Counted from the first letter of the stretch, positions 36,091-44,814 are shown. The stretch is DNA of 64,000 bases from Limisphaerales bacterium (GCA_009773355.1 WRPG01000011.1:1-64000); one strand, 5' to 3'. Notes: generated by a model from the sequence alone, not told the origin. Numbers and translations: made by a program.

Positions 36091-37419
36091 ATGCTGGCCT
36101 TTTGCCTTTTCACTTTCTCCTTTTGCCTTCCACTTCAAGCGTGGGGTCCGCACGGCGAAATCACCCAGGCCGCCCTCGACGCCCTCAGTCCCGACGACGC
36201 GCTCCTCAAGCACCTCGGCACCAACGCGCCCAAGCTCGTCCACTACTGCTGGCTGGGCGACTACCGCCGCACGCCCTACGAGCGGCAGGGCGAGTTCTTC
36301 TACGCGGACGACTACCTGCTCTTCCCTGGCATGGAGCGGCACCTCGACCATCTCGTGCCCGAGGTCAAGCGCACCTACGAGCCGTATTTCCGCCGCGCGC
36401 TCCAGGCGCTGCGCACCGAGACGCCGCTGAACGCCGCGCGCTGGATTGGCTCGCTGCTGCACTTCGTCGAGGACACCGGCTCGCCGCCGCACTCGGCGGA
36501 GATTCGCGGCGACGTGCACAGCAAGATGGAAAACTGGGTGGACGCAAAGCTTATCCATCTGCCTGGCTACCGCCCGCAACTCCTCGGCGACACGGAGGAG
36601 AAGGCGCTCGCCGGTTTCCTCCGGCGCATGGACGGCCTCATCGCCTACTCGAAGGAACGCGGCGACCGCTGCCGCCCGCTGGTGCTCGCCGACAAGCGTG
36701 CGGAGGTGGAACCCATCGTCCTCGAAAGCGCGCTGGAGACGAGCCGCGTGGTGGCGGATTTGTTGCATACGCTGGGGAAGTTCGTCCCGAAGGCGGTCGG
36801 CTCCCAGGTGTTCAATTTCGAAGTGGCTATCGTGCCGAGAGGCAACCTGCGACTCCCCATCAAGATCGTGCTGCACGGCACCCCATTTTCGACCCTCTGC
36901 GACGCCGACGGACGGACCTCCTTCCGCAATCTGCCTCCCAACCTTTACACCATGAGGGCGTTTGCCGATGGCGAGGAAGGCAATGGGACTTCGCAAACCT
37001 TGAAGGTCGCTCCAAATGGACAAGGCGGAACAATCGGAATGACCTCCTCGGACACTCATGCGGCTCTCAATTTCATTCGCAACCCCGGGTTCGTCATCTC
37101 CTGGCTGAAAGTCCCGGCCCCCGACTGCTGGTATCCCACAAAGACCGCGTGGGAAGGCGACCTCATCCCGCTCAAGGACGGCGCGCGCTACACGCTGCGC
37201 CTGAACTGGCAGGCCCAGCCCGGCCCCGGTGATGTCGTCCTCCGTTTCCGCCCAAACACGCACCCCGGCCTGCCCGTCGTGGACTCCGCGCCCTTGAAAC
37301 CCGGCACCACCGAGCACGCCTTCACCGGCTCGGACAAGCTGAAGTGGGCGCAAATCCTCATCCGCACCACCAACGCGCCCACCACGCTGCTCAAGAGCGT
37401 CGCGATCACGCCGGAGTAA
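36091..37419 (+). CDS. Zinc-dependent phospholipase C / S1-P1 nuclease-like secreted protein
   Basis: The ATG 36091 start gives 442 residues beginning with a signal peptide (MLAFCLFTFSFCLPLQA). The mature N-terminus 'WGPHGEITQAALDAL' puts Trp and His at the chain start, as in PLC/P1-nuclease zinc enzymes. Further ligand candidates occur in 'WIGSLLHFVEDTGSPPHSAE' and 'IRGDVHSKMENWVD'. A beta-rich C-terminal extension of about 180 residues follows. The frame is open back to ATG 36001 through a family E repeat. An insertion separating the original start from the signal peptide is possible; if so, the protein may begin with 30 extra residues. Confidence 0.75.
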   Translation: MLAFCLFTFSFCLPLQAWGPHGEITQAALDALSPDDALLKHLGTNAPKLVHYCWLGDYRRTPYERQGEFFYADDYLLFPGMERHLDHLVPEVKRTYEPYFRRALQALRTETPLNAARWIGSLLHFVEDTGSPPHSAEIRGDVHSKMENWVDAKLIHLPGYRPQLLGDTEEKALAGFLRRMDGLIAYSKERGDRCRPLVLADKRAEVEPIVLESALETSRVVADLLHTLGKFVPKAVGSQVFNFEVAIVPRGNLRLPIKIVLHGTPFSTLCDADGRTSFRNLPPNLYTMRAFADGEEGNGTSQTLKVAPNGQGGTIGMTSSDTHAALNFIRNPGFVISWLKVPAPDCWYPTKTAWEGDLIPLKDGARYTLRLNWQAQPGPGDVVLRFRPNTHPGLPVVDSAPLKPGTTEHAFTGSDKLKWAQILIRTTNAPTTLLKSVAITPE

Positions 37420-37428
37420 TCTTGCTAG

Positions 37429-37489
37429 GGCCTTGCTGTGCAAGGCCTCGTTTATCCAGATGGAATGACGAGGCCGCGCGCAGCGCGGC
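37429..37489. terminator. Hairpin cluster after the phospholipase-like gene
   Basis: GGCCTTGC/GCAAGGCC (37429-37447, loop TGT) is followed by TCGTTT. A second perfect hairpin GGCCGCGC/GCGCGGCC lies at 37471-37489, and GGCCTCGT pairs with ACGAGGCC around it. Terminator or another palindromic element; the sequence cannot decide. Confidence 0.5.
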
Positions 37490-37602
37490 CCCAAGTTCAG
37501 GGGCAGGGCAAGGGTGAGGGAGAAAGGCCGCCTGCGCCCAAGCGGGGTTGGATGACTCAAGGAACTCGTTGCCGCGCTCCCTCACTCCGGCAGCGCTTCG
37601 TC

Positions 37603-38535
37603 TCAGTGCATCTCCACGTCGCACGAGCCGATGCCTTTGCGGTAGTAGTTGAACTGCACGTTCGGGTGGTCGGCGAGGAGGGACATGGGGACGGCGCTGT
37701 CCACGATGCGGTTGGCAATCATGTAGGCGGTCAGGCGCTGCCCAAAGGGGTTGTCGTGACAGCCTGCGTGCCAGATGGAGACCTTTTCCGCGAGCCAGGT
37801 CTCGACCGGGCCGACGGTGATGGCCTGCTTCGGGACGAGGGTGACGTTGCCGCCGCCGCTGGTGCGCGCGTTCTGCGCGATGGTCACGGGGTGCAGGTCC
37901 ACGACGCGCGTGGCGAGCTTGCGATAGTCCACCGGAGACGGGGGAGCATCCTTGTATTTGCCCTTGCGGGGGAGCGGATCGTTGAAGGCCCAGTGTTTGA
38001 TGTCGCCCTGGCCGCCTTGCATGACGCAGCAGCGGACGCCAGCGTTCCAGGTGGCGCGGTAGGCGCGGGTGTCGGCCTTGGGGAAGTGCATGTTGGCATC
38101 CGGCATGGCGAGCTTGCGGTCAATGCGGTTGAAGCACATTTCCCGGTCGCACTTCTCGAAGGAGAGCGGGTGGGTGACGGCGGCTTCCCGGCCGTCAATG
38201 ACCCATTCGTCCATGCCCCAGAAGTGGGCGTCGCGCAGCTTGAGGCCCATCTCGTTGACGATGCGCGCGACGAGCGGCAACTGCTCCGTGGGGCCGATGG
38301 GACCGCAGATGCCGGCGGGATTGTCGGGCGTGGCCTGCTTCCAGGCGTGGATGTATTCGAGGGCCTCGGCGCAGTAGAAGTCCTCGAGGGTGTCGTAGAA
38401 GACGACCTTGAAGCCGGGGCGCGACAACTTGAAAAGTTTCTCCGGCGTGAGGCGCGCGGCGGCTTCGATGATGCTGGTGTCGAGCGTGGTGTAGTCCCAC
38501 CAGGCGGGGGCGAGTGAGGAGAGCTTGCGTGACAT
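37603..38535 (-). CDS. Glucosamine-6-phosphate deaminase-like (NagB/RpiA/SoL fold) protein
   Basis: A 310-residue protein. '[12 protein letters not shown]' matches the NagB 'MDEY' active-site loop, and '[18 protein letters not shown]' corresponds to the 'GIGxDGHIAFNEP' motif with substitutions, notably no clear DGH. Substrate specificity may therefore differ from GlcN6P. ATG 38535 ([13 protein letters not shown]) is preferred over a longer start. It is isolated from other amino-sugar genes. The intergenic stretch upstream (38536-38682) holds a low-complexity inverted repeat. Confidence 0.75.
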   Translation of the reverse strand: MSRKLSSLAPAWWDYTTLDTSIIEAAARLTPEKLFKLSRPGFKVVFYDTLEDFYCAEALEYIHAWKQATPDNPAGICGPIGPTEQLPLVARIVNEMGLKLRDAHFWGMDEWVIDGREAAVTHPLSFEKCDREMCFNRIDRKLAMPDANMHFPKADTRAYRATWNAGVRCCVMQGGQGDIKHWAFNDPLPRKGKYKDAPPSPVDYRKLATRVVDLHPVTIAQNARTSGGGNVTLVPKQAITVGPVETWLAEKVSIWHAGCHDNPFGQRLTAYMIANRIVDSAVPMSLLADHPNVQFNYYRKGIGSCDVEMH

Positions 38536-38571
38536 GGCGGCGGTTGTAAGCGGAGGGCGGGGCGGGGGCAA

Positions 38572-38665
38572 GTTTTCAGTGTTCAGTATTCAGTTTTCAG
38601 TCCGTGCCAGCCACAGCTCCGCGCAAGCGGTCCGGCCACTGAACACTGGTTGCTGAATACTGAAC
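38572..38665. repeat. Inverted low-complexity repeat between pheT and the NagB-like gene
   Basis: Near-tandem TTCAGTGTTCAGTATTCAG units (38574-38600) face CACTGAACACTGG and GCTGAATACTGAAC (38637-38665). It lies 17 bp downstream of the pheT stop and 37 bp upstream of the NagB-like start. Confidence 0.8.
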
Positions 38666-38682
38666 CCTGCCCGCCTTGCTGC

Positions 38683-41118
38683 CTACTCCCGCACCGTCGC
38701 CTGGAGCTTCTGCTTCAGCGCGTCCACGGCCTTCGCGTGTGCGGCGTTCACGTCGTTGTCCGTGAGCGTCTTGTCGGAGGCGCGGTAGGTGAAAGCGTAG
38801 GCGAGGCTCTTCTGGCCGGCGGGCACGTTCTTGCCCCGGAACACATCGAACAGCTCCACGCTCTCCAGGTTCGCCGGCTTGGCCTGTTTTACGGCGGACA
38901 GCACGGAGTCGTGCGTGGTGGCCTCGGGCACGAGCATCGCCACGTCGCGGCGGCTGGCGGGGAACTGCGGGAGCGGCTTGAAGGACTTCGCCCGGTTGCC
39001 GCGCGCGAGGAGTTCGTCGAGCCGCAGCTCGGCGAGGAAGACGGCGTCGCGCAGGTCGTATTGCTTCGCCAGCGCGGGCAGGAGCTGGCCGAGTTCGCCG
39101 AGCTGCACCTTGCCGCCGAGCGTGACGGCGGCGGACTCAAGGAACAGCGTAGTCGGCTCGGCGCGCTTGCCGAATTGAATGCCGCGCAGGCCAAAATGTT
39201 CCAGCACGTCCTCGACGAGGCTCTTGAGGTCCATGGCGTCAAACTTCGCGTCGCGGTCGTCACCGCTCCAGAAAGCCAGCGCGCGCTGGCCGGTGAGGGC
39301 GATGGCTATGCGGCGCTCTTCCTTGGGCTGGCCGTTCACGTTGGTGAACACGCGGCCAATCTCGAACAGAGCCACATCATGGTTCTGCCGGTGGAGATTG
39401 TGCCGGAGCGTGTCCAGCAGGCCGGGCAGCAGGCTCGGGCGCAGCACGTCCATGTCGGCACTGAGCGGATTGGCCAGCTTCACGATTTCGGTTTCCGCGA
39501 GGCGGCAGTTGGCGTGGCTTACCAGGGTCTGGCCCTGTGCCTCGTTCAAGCCAAGGCCGGTGAGCAGGCGGCGCACGTCGGCAAGCTGGTCATAAACGGC
39601 GTCGAAGGCATTCGTGCCGACCGCGCCGCGCGGGGTGGTGCTGGGGATCTTGTCCACGCCGTGCAGGCGGGCGATTTCCTCGATGAGGTCCACCTCGCGC
39701 TTGAGATCCACGCGGAAGGTGGGGATGGAGAAGGTTGCCGACTGCCGATTGGCGATTGGCAATTGTCCCAGACCGAGGCTCGTGAGGAGTTTCACCTGCT
39801 GCTCCGGCTCGATGGCGACCCCGAGCAGTTCGTCCGTCTTGGCGAACCGGAGTGAGATTTCCTTCAGTGCGGCGGGATTCGGATAAGCATCCACCACACC
39901 GGGGACGAGCGTGCCACCGGCGGTTTCAAGGATGAGCTGCGCCGCGCGCTGGCTGGCATAGTCGGCGATGCCCACGTCGCAGCCACGTTCGAAGCGGTAG
40001 CTGGACTCGCTGCGCAGACCAAGCGCTTTACTGGTGCGGCGGATGTTGGTCGGGAGGAAATACGCGCTCTCGATGAGCACGTCGCGCGTGTCGTCGCGAA
40101 TCTCCGTGTTCGCGCCGCCCATCACGCCAGCGAGCGCAATGCCCTTCTGCTCGTCGGCGATGAGGAGCATGTCGGCGGTCAGCGTGCGCTCCTGATTGTC
40201 GAGCGTCTTGAACTTCTCCTCTGCGGCGGCACGGCGGATGACGATGGTGGGCTTGCCGTCCGCACCCTTGGCGATGAGGTGGTAGTCGAATGCGTGCAAC
40301 GGCTGGCCGGTCTCGAGCATCACGTAGTTCGTCACGTCCACCACATTGCTGATGCTACGGATGCCGACCTTCTCCAACGTCTGCCGCAGCCAGTCCGGGC
40401 TGGGACCGACCTTCACGCCCGTCACAACGCGCGCGGTATAGCGCGGGCAAAGCTCCGGCTCCTGCAAGTTCACCGCGACGAACTTGCCCACTTCCTCACT
40501 GATGACTGAACGCTGATTACTGATTACTGGCAGCTTGAGCGGATTCCCTGTCAGCGCCGCAATCTCCCGCGCGATGCCGATGACGCTGTTGAGGTCGGGC
40601 CGGTTCGGCGTGACTTCGAGGTCATACACCACGTCGCTGCCCGCGCGGCCGAGATGCTCGGCGAACGGCTGGCCGACCTTCGCGTCCGGCGGCAGGATGA
40701 TGATGCCGTCGCCGTCCTCGCCGAGGCCGAGTTCCTTGTTCGAGCACATCATGCCCTGGCTTACGACGCCAAAAACCTTGCGCTCCTTGATGACGAACGG
40801 CTCCTTCTCGCCCGGCTTCAGCGGCAGCGCGAAGTTCGGCAGGATGAGCGCGACCTTGTCGCCCGGCTGGTGGTTCTGCGCCCCGCAGATGATGGTGCGA
40901 TCGCCAGTGCCGTCGGCGACGCGGTTGACGGAGAGCTTGTCTGAGCCGGCGACCTTGTCCTTGGCGAGCACCTGCCCGACGACGACGCCCGCAAACTCGC
41001 CGCCGAGCTTCTGCACGCCCTCGACTTCGAGGCCGAGCATGGTGAGCCGCTCCGCCAGTTCCTCGGGCGACCAGTTGAAATCAACGTATTGCTTGAGCCA
41101 GTTCAGGGTGACTTTCAT
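38683..41118 (-). CDS. pheT: Phenylalanyl-tRNA synthetase beta subunit
   Basis: Beta subunit of the alpha2-beta2 enzyme, 811 residues from ATG 41118 (MKVTLNWLKQYVDFNWSPEE). The EMAP/tRNA-binding domain is at about 40-155 ('KLSVNRVADGTGDRTIICGA'). B3/B4 editing and B5 domains follow, with the FDX-ACB anticodon-binding domain at the C-terminus ('FPASRRDVAMLVPEATTHDS'). Two short repeat-like inserts occur, at 'VISNQRSVISEE' and 'GQLPIANRQSA'. Its ATG overlaps the stop of the methyltransferase gene by 4 bp, instead of following pheS directly. Confidence 0.94.
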   Translation of the reverse strand: MKVTLNWLKQYVDFNWSPEELAERLTMLGLEVEGVQKLGGEFAGVVVGQVLAKDKVAGSDKLSVNRVADGTGDRTIICGAQNHQPGDKVALILPNFALPLKPGEKEPFVIKERKVFGVVSQGMMCSNKELGLGEDGDGIIILPPDAKVGQPFAEHLGRAGSDVVYDLEVTPNRPDLNSVIGIAREIAALTGNPLKLPVISNQRSVISEEVGKFVAVNLQEPELCPRYTARVVTGVKVGPSPDWLRQTLEKVGIRSISNVVDVTNYVMLETGQPLHAFDYHLIAKGADGKPTIVIRRAAAEEKFKTLDNQERTLTADMLLIADEQKGIALAGVMGGANTEIRDDTRDVLIESAYFLPTNIRRTSKALGLRSESSYRFERGCDVGIADYASQRAAQLILETAGGTLVPGVVDAYPNPAALKEISLRFAKTDELLGVAIEPEQQVKLLTSLGLGQLPIANRQSATFSIPTFRVDLKREVDLIEEIARLHGVDKIPSTTPRGAVGTNAFDAVYDQLADVRRLLTGLGLNEAQGQTLVSHANCRLAETEIVKLANPLSADMDVLRPSLLPGLLDTLRHNLHRQNHDVALFEIGRVFTNVNGQPKEERRIAIALTGQRALAFWSGDDRDAKFDAMDLKSLVEDVLEHFGLRGIQFGKRAEPTTLFLESAAVTLGGKVQLGELGQLLPALAKQYDLRDAVFLAELRLDELLARGNRAKSFKPLPQFPASRRDVAMLVPEATTHDSVLSAVKQAKPANLESVELFDVFRGKNVPAGQKSLAYAFTYRASDKTLTDNDVNAAHAKAVDALKQKLQATVRE
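39735..39767. repeat. Low-complexity repeat insert in pheT (1)
   Basis: Near-tandem GCCGATTGGCGATTGGCAA units encode 'LPIANRQSA'. The same peptide theme ends BioF (ANRQSPIAN), showing a shared repeat type in opposite genomic orientation. Confidence 0.55.
40497..40530. repeat. Low-complexity repeat insert in pheT (2)
   Basis: Near-tandem CTGATTACTGATTACTG units encode 'VISNQRSVIS' before 'EEVGKFVAVNL', within the B3/B4 region. Confidence 0.55.
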
Positions 41119-42059
41119 TTCAAAGCTTTCTTCTTCGCGCGCTGGGTCCGAATCCGGTAGGCAACGGGCTTCTCGTTCAAGATCAACGCCTCTTCCGACA
41201 AAGCGGGCGCGTGGATGCACTCGAAGCTGGAGGACGAGAAGAGGTTTTGGTTCTCGTCGAGAATCCTGCGCGCCGTCATGCGGCAATACTCGGGGTCAAT
41301 CTCGATGCCGATGCTGTTTCGGTTCCACTTCATGGCCGCCAGCATCGAGGTGCCGCTGCCGCAGAACGGGTCGAGCACCGTGTCGCCGTGGAAGGAAAAC
41401 ATCCGCACAAGTCGCGTGGCGAGTTCGAGCGGATAAGGAGCCGGGTGTTCGCGGGTGGAAGCGCCCGTGACCGTCCAAATCTGGCGGAACCACTCATTGA
41501 ACTCCGCCTTGGGAATCATGCTGAGGCGGCGTTGTTCCTCGGTGGGCTGGCGATAGCCGCCGGGCTTGCGCTGCATCAAGATGAATTCGATGTCGTTCTT
41601 TACGATGGCGTTCGGCTCGTAAGGCTTGCCGAGAAACTTGCTGCTCGTGTTCGCCTCGAACGCCGCGTTGGAAATCTTGTGCCAGATGATGGGGTTGAGG
41701 TTGTCGAATCCCAGCTTGCGGCAGATGACGCAAATGTCGGCGTGCAGGGGAACCACCACATGTCGCCCGTGTTCCTTGCGTGAAAGACAGACATCGCCGA
41801 CCACGCACACGAGCCGTCCACCGGGCACCAGCACCCGATAGGCTTCTGACCAGACACGGCGGAGGTCGTCCAGAAACTCCTCGTAATCCAAGATGTGCCC
41901 CATCTGGCCGGGGCTGTCGTTGTAACGCTTCAGCTTCCAGTAGGGCGGCGACGTGACCACCAGATGCACCGACTCGTCCGCGATGTAGGGAAACCCCCGC
42001 GCGTCGCCTTGGTAGAGGCGATGCGCGGACGGGGCACCGTTGATTGCGGATTGCTTCAT
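41115..42059 (-). CDS. Type II DNA adenine/cytosine-N4 methyltransferase (beta class)
   Basis: A 314-residue amino-methyltransferase that would protect the host from the adjacent nuclease. Catalytic motif IV 'VVTSPPYWKLKRYND' comes before the SAM-binding motif I 'DPFCGSGTSMLAAMKWNRNS', the beta-class order. 'SPPY' is more common in N4-cytosine enzymes but also occurs in N6-adenine ones. ATG 42059 (MKQSAINGAPSAH) is used; a GTG lies one codon upstream. The start lies 3 bp after the endonuclease stop; the stop overlaps the pheT start (ATGA). Confidence 0.88.
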   Translation of the reverse strand: MKQSAINGAPSAHRLYQGDARGFPYIADESVHLVVTSPPYWKLKRYNDSPGQMGHILDYEEFLDDLRRVWSEAYRVLVPGGRLVCVVGDVCLSRKEHGRHVVVPLHADICVICRKLGFDNLNPIIWHKISNAAFEANTSSKFLGKPYEPNAIVKNDIEFILMQRKPGGYRQPTEEQRRLSMIPKAEFNEWFRQIWTVTGASTREHPAPYPLELATRLVRMFSFHGDTVLDPFCGSGTSMLAAMKWNRNSIGIEIDPEYCRMTARRILDENQNLFSSSSFECIHAPALSEEALILNEKPVAYRIRTQRAKKKALK

Positions 42060-42062
42060 CAC

Positions 42063-42791
42063 TCAGTCCTTGAATCTTGCAGCGTGAGCCGCCAGCGACT
42101 GCGCAAACTGAAGGAAGGTTAAGTCTTCCGCCGGTTCAGTGAATCCACCCTTCAACCCGGCTTGTTGCTCCGACAACAGGCAGGCGGAAGCGTCGTAATG
42201 CCGCTCGCGGACTAGCTTGCGACAAAACAGCTCGTAGCGCTTGGCATAGGAAGCGTTGACGAACTCCGGGAAGACATTGAAGTGCGGCTGCTTCACCTTC
42301 ACTGGACGCCGCGAACCTTCACAATCTTCCAGCAGGAAGATGTAGCCGAGCCACGGGCGGATAGTCTTGTTGAAAGCGCCTTCGCGAAACGCAGTCCACA
42401 AGTCCAGTGCGCTGCCCATTGCCTCCTCGGTGCGGTTGTTGAAATTGTTTCCGAACGAAGGTCCAACCTGCGACTTTGTTTCCAACGCCGTGATGAGTTG
42501 GGAGTCGCACACGACGAGTAAATCCCACTCTTTAGTTGGCCGGAAGAAGCCGGGCAATTCGAGCGCCGTGTTGTGATGGATGTGCTTTTCGTTGATGCCC
42601 GCCTCGACAATCAACTCCGTCACTAGCGCGACGAAGCCGTCCATCTGTGCCCCACCCGTGACGGCACTGCGAGCACCTTGGTCGCGCTGGCCGAACGTGC
42701 CTTGCTTGGCCGACTGGCGTTGGCGCGTGGCCCAATAGCTCGTGACAGCTTTGGCAACGCGGCGGTTCAGGTCGGTTGAGGTGTGGCTCAT
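42063..42791 (-). CDS. Type II restriction endonuclease, XhoI/PaeR7I family
   Basis: A 242-residue enzyme, close to the roughly 245 of this family. Characteristic blocks: 'KAVTSYWATRQRQ', 'DQGARSAVTGGAQMDGFV', 'LPGFFRPTKEWDLLVV', the PD-(D/E)XK-like 'ALETKSQVGPSFGNNFNNRT', 'EEAMGSALDLWTAFREGAF' and 'PWLGYIFLLED'. Family members cut CTCGAG, so that target is predicted but unproven here. All key blocks are intact, implying an active nuclease. It precedes its methyltransferase with 3 bp between the genes, and both lie within the phe operon. Confidence 0.88.
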   Translation of the reverse strand: MSHTSTDLNRRVAKAVTSYWATRQRQSAKQGTFGQRDQGARSAVTGGAQMDGFVALVTELIVEAGINEKHIHHNTALELPGFFRPTKEWDLLVVCDSQLITALETKSQVGPSFGNNFNNRTEEAMGSALDLWTAFREGAFNKTIRPWLGYIFLLEDCEGSRRPVKVKQPHFNVFPEFVNASYAKRYELFCRKLVRERHYDASACLLSEQQAGLKGGFTEPAEDLTFLQFAQSLAAHAARFKD

Positions 42792-42805
42792 TGAATTCGG
42801 GTTCG

Positions 42806-43009
42806 TCAGAACGGCGCAGGCTGCCCATAGAGTCGCCGAAAGAGCTGGCGCTTGAATTCCATCGGTGAAAGTCCCGCTGGGAGAGAGGCCACTACCATTT
42901 CTCGTGCGGCATCGAACGAGCGCACGCCCATCATAAAGCGCTCTTCGCCGGAACGAGCCATGATTCGCTCTCGGATGAGCGCGGCTATTTCTGGAGGAGT
43001 GTCAGTCAT
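42806..43009 (-). CDS. Small conserved protein upstream of the restriction gene
   Basis: A 67-residue protein: MTDTPPEIAALIRERIMARS, then 'GEERFMMGVRSFDAAREMV' and 'LSPMEFKRQLFRRLYGQ'. I recall similar small proteins in many bacteria without known function. It has no obvious helix-turn-helix, so calling it a controller (C) protein is not supported. It starts 7 bp after the pheS stop and ends 14 bp before the endonuclease start, making it the first gene of the inserted cassette or an older passenger of the operon. Confidence 0.65.
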   Translation of the reverse strand: MTDTPPEIAALIRERIMARSGEERFMMGVRSFDAAREMVVASLPAGLSPMEFKRQLFRRLYGQPAPF

Positions 43010-43016
43010 GACGGGG

Positions 43017-44021
43017 TTAGAACTGCCTCAAGAACCGCACATCGTTCTCATAGAACAGGCGGATGTCCGTGATGCCGTAGCGGAGCATGGCGATGCGTTC
43101 GATGCCGAAGCCGAAGGCCCATCCGGTCCAGACTTCGGGGTCGTAGCCGACGTTCTCGAAGACCTGTGGATGCACCATGCCGCAACCGGCGATCTCCAGC
43201 CAGTCCTTGCCGAGCTTCTTCACAAGGGCGTTGGTGAAATCAATTTCCAGGCTCGGCTCGGTGTAGCTGAAGTAGTGCGGGCGGAAGCGGAGCTTCACGT
43301 CGCCGCCGAGCACGTCCTTGAACACGGCCTCGACGGTGCCCTTAAGGTCGCCGACGGTGACGTTGCGGTCAACGTAGAGGCCCTCGATCTGGTGGAAGGT
43401 CGGGTTGTGCGTGGCGTCGGCGTTGTCGCGGCGATAGACGCGACCCGGGACGATGATGCGGATGGGCGGGGGCTGCGACTGCATCACGCGGATTTGCACC
43501 GATGACGTATGCGTGCGGAGCAGCGGACGCTTGTCACTGGCAAGATAGAACGTGTCCTGCGAGTCGCGGGCGGGGTGGTCGGCGGGGGTGTTGAGGGCGT
43601 CGAAGCAGTGATACTCGTCCTCGATTTCGGGTCCGTCAGCGACTGCGAAGCCGACTTTGCGGAAGGCCTTCACGATGTCGTCAGTGATCTGCGTGAGCGG
43701 GTGAAGCTTGCCCACGGCGCGGCGGCGACCGGGGAGCGTCCAGTCGGTCGGCTCCTTGGGCAGGGCGGCCTTGAATTCGAGTTCGCTGCGACGGTTGGCG
43801 AGGGCGGTTTCGAGCTCGGCCTTAACGGCGTTGATGGCCTTGCCGGCGGCGGGGCGTTCCTCCTTCGGCAGCGTGCCGAGCTGCTTCATCAGCGCGGTGA
43901 ACTTGCCATCGCCGCCGAGAAGCGCGCCCTTGGTATGCTCCAGCGCGGGCAGGTCGGTGGCGGCGGCAAGCGCGGCGAGCGCCTCGGCTTTCAACGGGTC
44001 GAGTTGGGCGAGCAAGGACAT
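43017..44021 (-). CDS. pheS: Phenylalanyl-tRNA synthetase alpha subunit
   Basis: Catalytic subunit, 334 residues from ATG 44021 (MSLLAQLDPLKAEALAAL). An N-terminal coiled-coil tRNA-binding region precedes the class II core with motif 1 'GRRRAVGKLHPLTQITDDIV', 'RTHTSSVQIRVMQSQ', 'YRRDNADATHNPTFHQIEGL' (motif 2) and 'GWAFGFGIERIAMLRYGI' (motif 3). It follows rplT and is separated from pheT by the three-gene restriction cassette. Confidence 0.95.
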   Translation of the reverse strand: MSLLAQLDPLKAEALAALAAATDLPALEHTKGALLGGDGKFTALMKQLGTLPKEERPAAGKAINAVKAELETALANRRSELEFKAALPKEPTDWTLPGRRRAVGKLHPLTQITDDIVKAFRKVGFAVADGPEIEDEYHCFDALNTPADHPARDSQDTFYLASDKRPLLRTHTSSVQIRVMQSQPPPIRIIVPGRVYRRDNADATHNPTFHQIEGLYVDRNVTVGDLKGTVEAVFKDVLGGDVKLRFRPHYFSYTEPSLEIDFTNALVKKLGKDWLEIAGCGMVHPQVFENVGYDPEVWTGWAFGFGIERIAMLRYGITDIRLFYENDVRFLRQF

Positions 44022-44121
44022 AGAGCAAGGGGAATTAGCCGCGAAAGGGCGCACAGGACGCAAAGGAAAAATCTCCCTCGTTGGGTTTGAGTTGGTGAAC
44101 GGCGTTCATTGGGAAAAGCAA

Positions 44122-44150
44122 AACGGGCGGCCCTGTGCAGGTCGCCCGTT
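44122..44150 (-). terminator. Terminator/attenuator-like hairpin between rplT and pheS
   Basis: On the minus strand AACGGGCG pairs with CGCCCGTT, followed by TTGCTTTTCCC. It lies 26 bp after the rplT stop and 100 bp before pheS, where it could attenuate read-through. No Phe-rich leader peptide was identified. Confidence 0.6.
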
Positions 44151-44176
44151 GCTTGAAAAGCGGTTGTGGCGGTCGC

Positions 44177-44560
44177 TTAAGCCTTCGCGAGCGTGGCGGC
44201 GGGCTTGGCCGCGAGGGCGGTCTTCGCGGCGCTGACCAGCTCGCCAAACGCGGCGGCATCGGTGGCAGCGAGGTCGGAGAGCACCTTGCGGTCGAGGCCG
44301 ATCTGGGCGGCCTTGAGGCCCTCCATGAAGCGGCTGTAGGTGAGACCGGCCTCGCGGACGGCGGCGTTGATGCGGACCTGCCAGAGGCGGCGGTAGATGC
44401 GCTTCTTGGTCTTGCGGTCGCGGTAGGCGTATTGGCGCGCGTGGTCAACGGCGTCGGAAGCGTAGCGGTAGAGCTTGGAGCGCTTCAGGCGAAAGCCTTT
44501 GGCGGCGGTGAGCATCCGTTTACGACGTTTGCGGGAGGCGGGGGCGTTAGTGACGCGCAT
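44177..44560 (-). CDS. rplT: 50S ribosomal protein L20
   Basis: A basic 127-residue ribosomal protein with the L20 signature 'RKRRKRMLTAAKGFRLKRSK' near the N-terminus, then 'YAYRDRKTKKRIYRRLWQVR', 'INAAVREAGLTYSRFMEGLK' and 'LDRKVLSDLA'. L20 binds 23S rRNA early in assembly. It follows rpmI in the usual order, but infC, which often heads this operon, is not present. Confidence 0.96.
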   Translation of the reverse strand: MRVTNAPASRKRRKRMLTAAKGFRLKRSKLYRYASDAVDHARQYAYRDRKTKKRIYRRLWQVRINAAVREAGLTYSRFMEGLKAAQIGLDRKVLSDLAATDAAAFGELVSAAKTALAAKPAATLAKA

Positions 44561-44571
44561 GGATCAGGAGG

Positions 44572-44606
44572 GAGTTGAAAGTTGAACGGTGAAAGTTGAA
44601 TGCCTC
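44572..44606. repeat. Short low-complexity repeat between rpmI and rplT
   Basis: GTTGAAAGTTGAACGGTGAAAGTTGAA-like units (44575-44600), one arm only. It resembles the repeat arm at 16455. It sits between the rpmI stop and the rplT start and could affect the L20 ribosome-binding site. Confidence 0.4.
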
Positions 44607-44814
44607 AGTGACTGAAGGGCAGGCTGGCCGTGACGCGATACATGTCGGTTTTGTCCACCAAGGCGCGCTTGCCGAGCGAGCGACGGCGCTTGGCGCTCTT
44701 GCCGGAGAGCAAGTGGCGGCGACCAGCGCGCGAGCGGAGAATCTTGCCGGTGCCGGTGATCTTAAACCGCTTGGCCACCGACTTCTTGGTTCTGATGCCT
44801 TTGGGACGACGCAT
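44605..44814 (-). CDS. rpmI: 50S ribosomal protein L35
   Basis: A very basic 69-residue protein: MRRPKGIRTKKSVAKRFKIT, 'GTGKILRSRAGRRHLLSGKS', 'AKRRRSLGKRALVDKTDMYR'. This is the L35 pattern, and the position immediately before rplT confirms it. It heads the rpmI-rplT-pheS-(restriction cassette)-pheT transcript. Its promoter is expected in 44815-44964, shared with the divergent isomerase gene. Confidence 0.95.
   Translation of the reverse strand: MRRPKGIRTKKSVAKRFKITGTGKILRSRAGRRHLLSGKSAKRRRSLGKRALVDKTDMYRVTASLPFSH

Noticed and set aside
42806-43009. Restriction controller (C) protein
   Set aside because: Position fits, but the sequence lacks a recognisable helix-turn-helix and resembles a small protein found without restriction genes.
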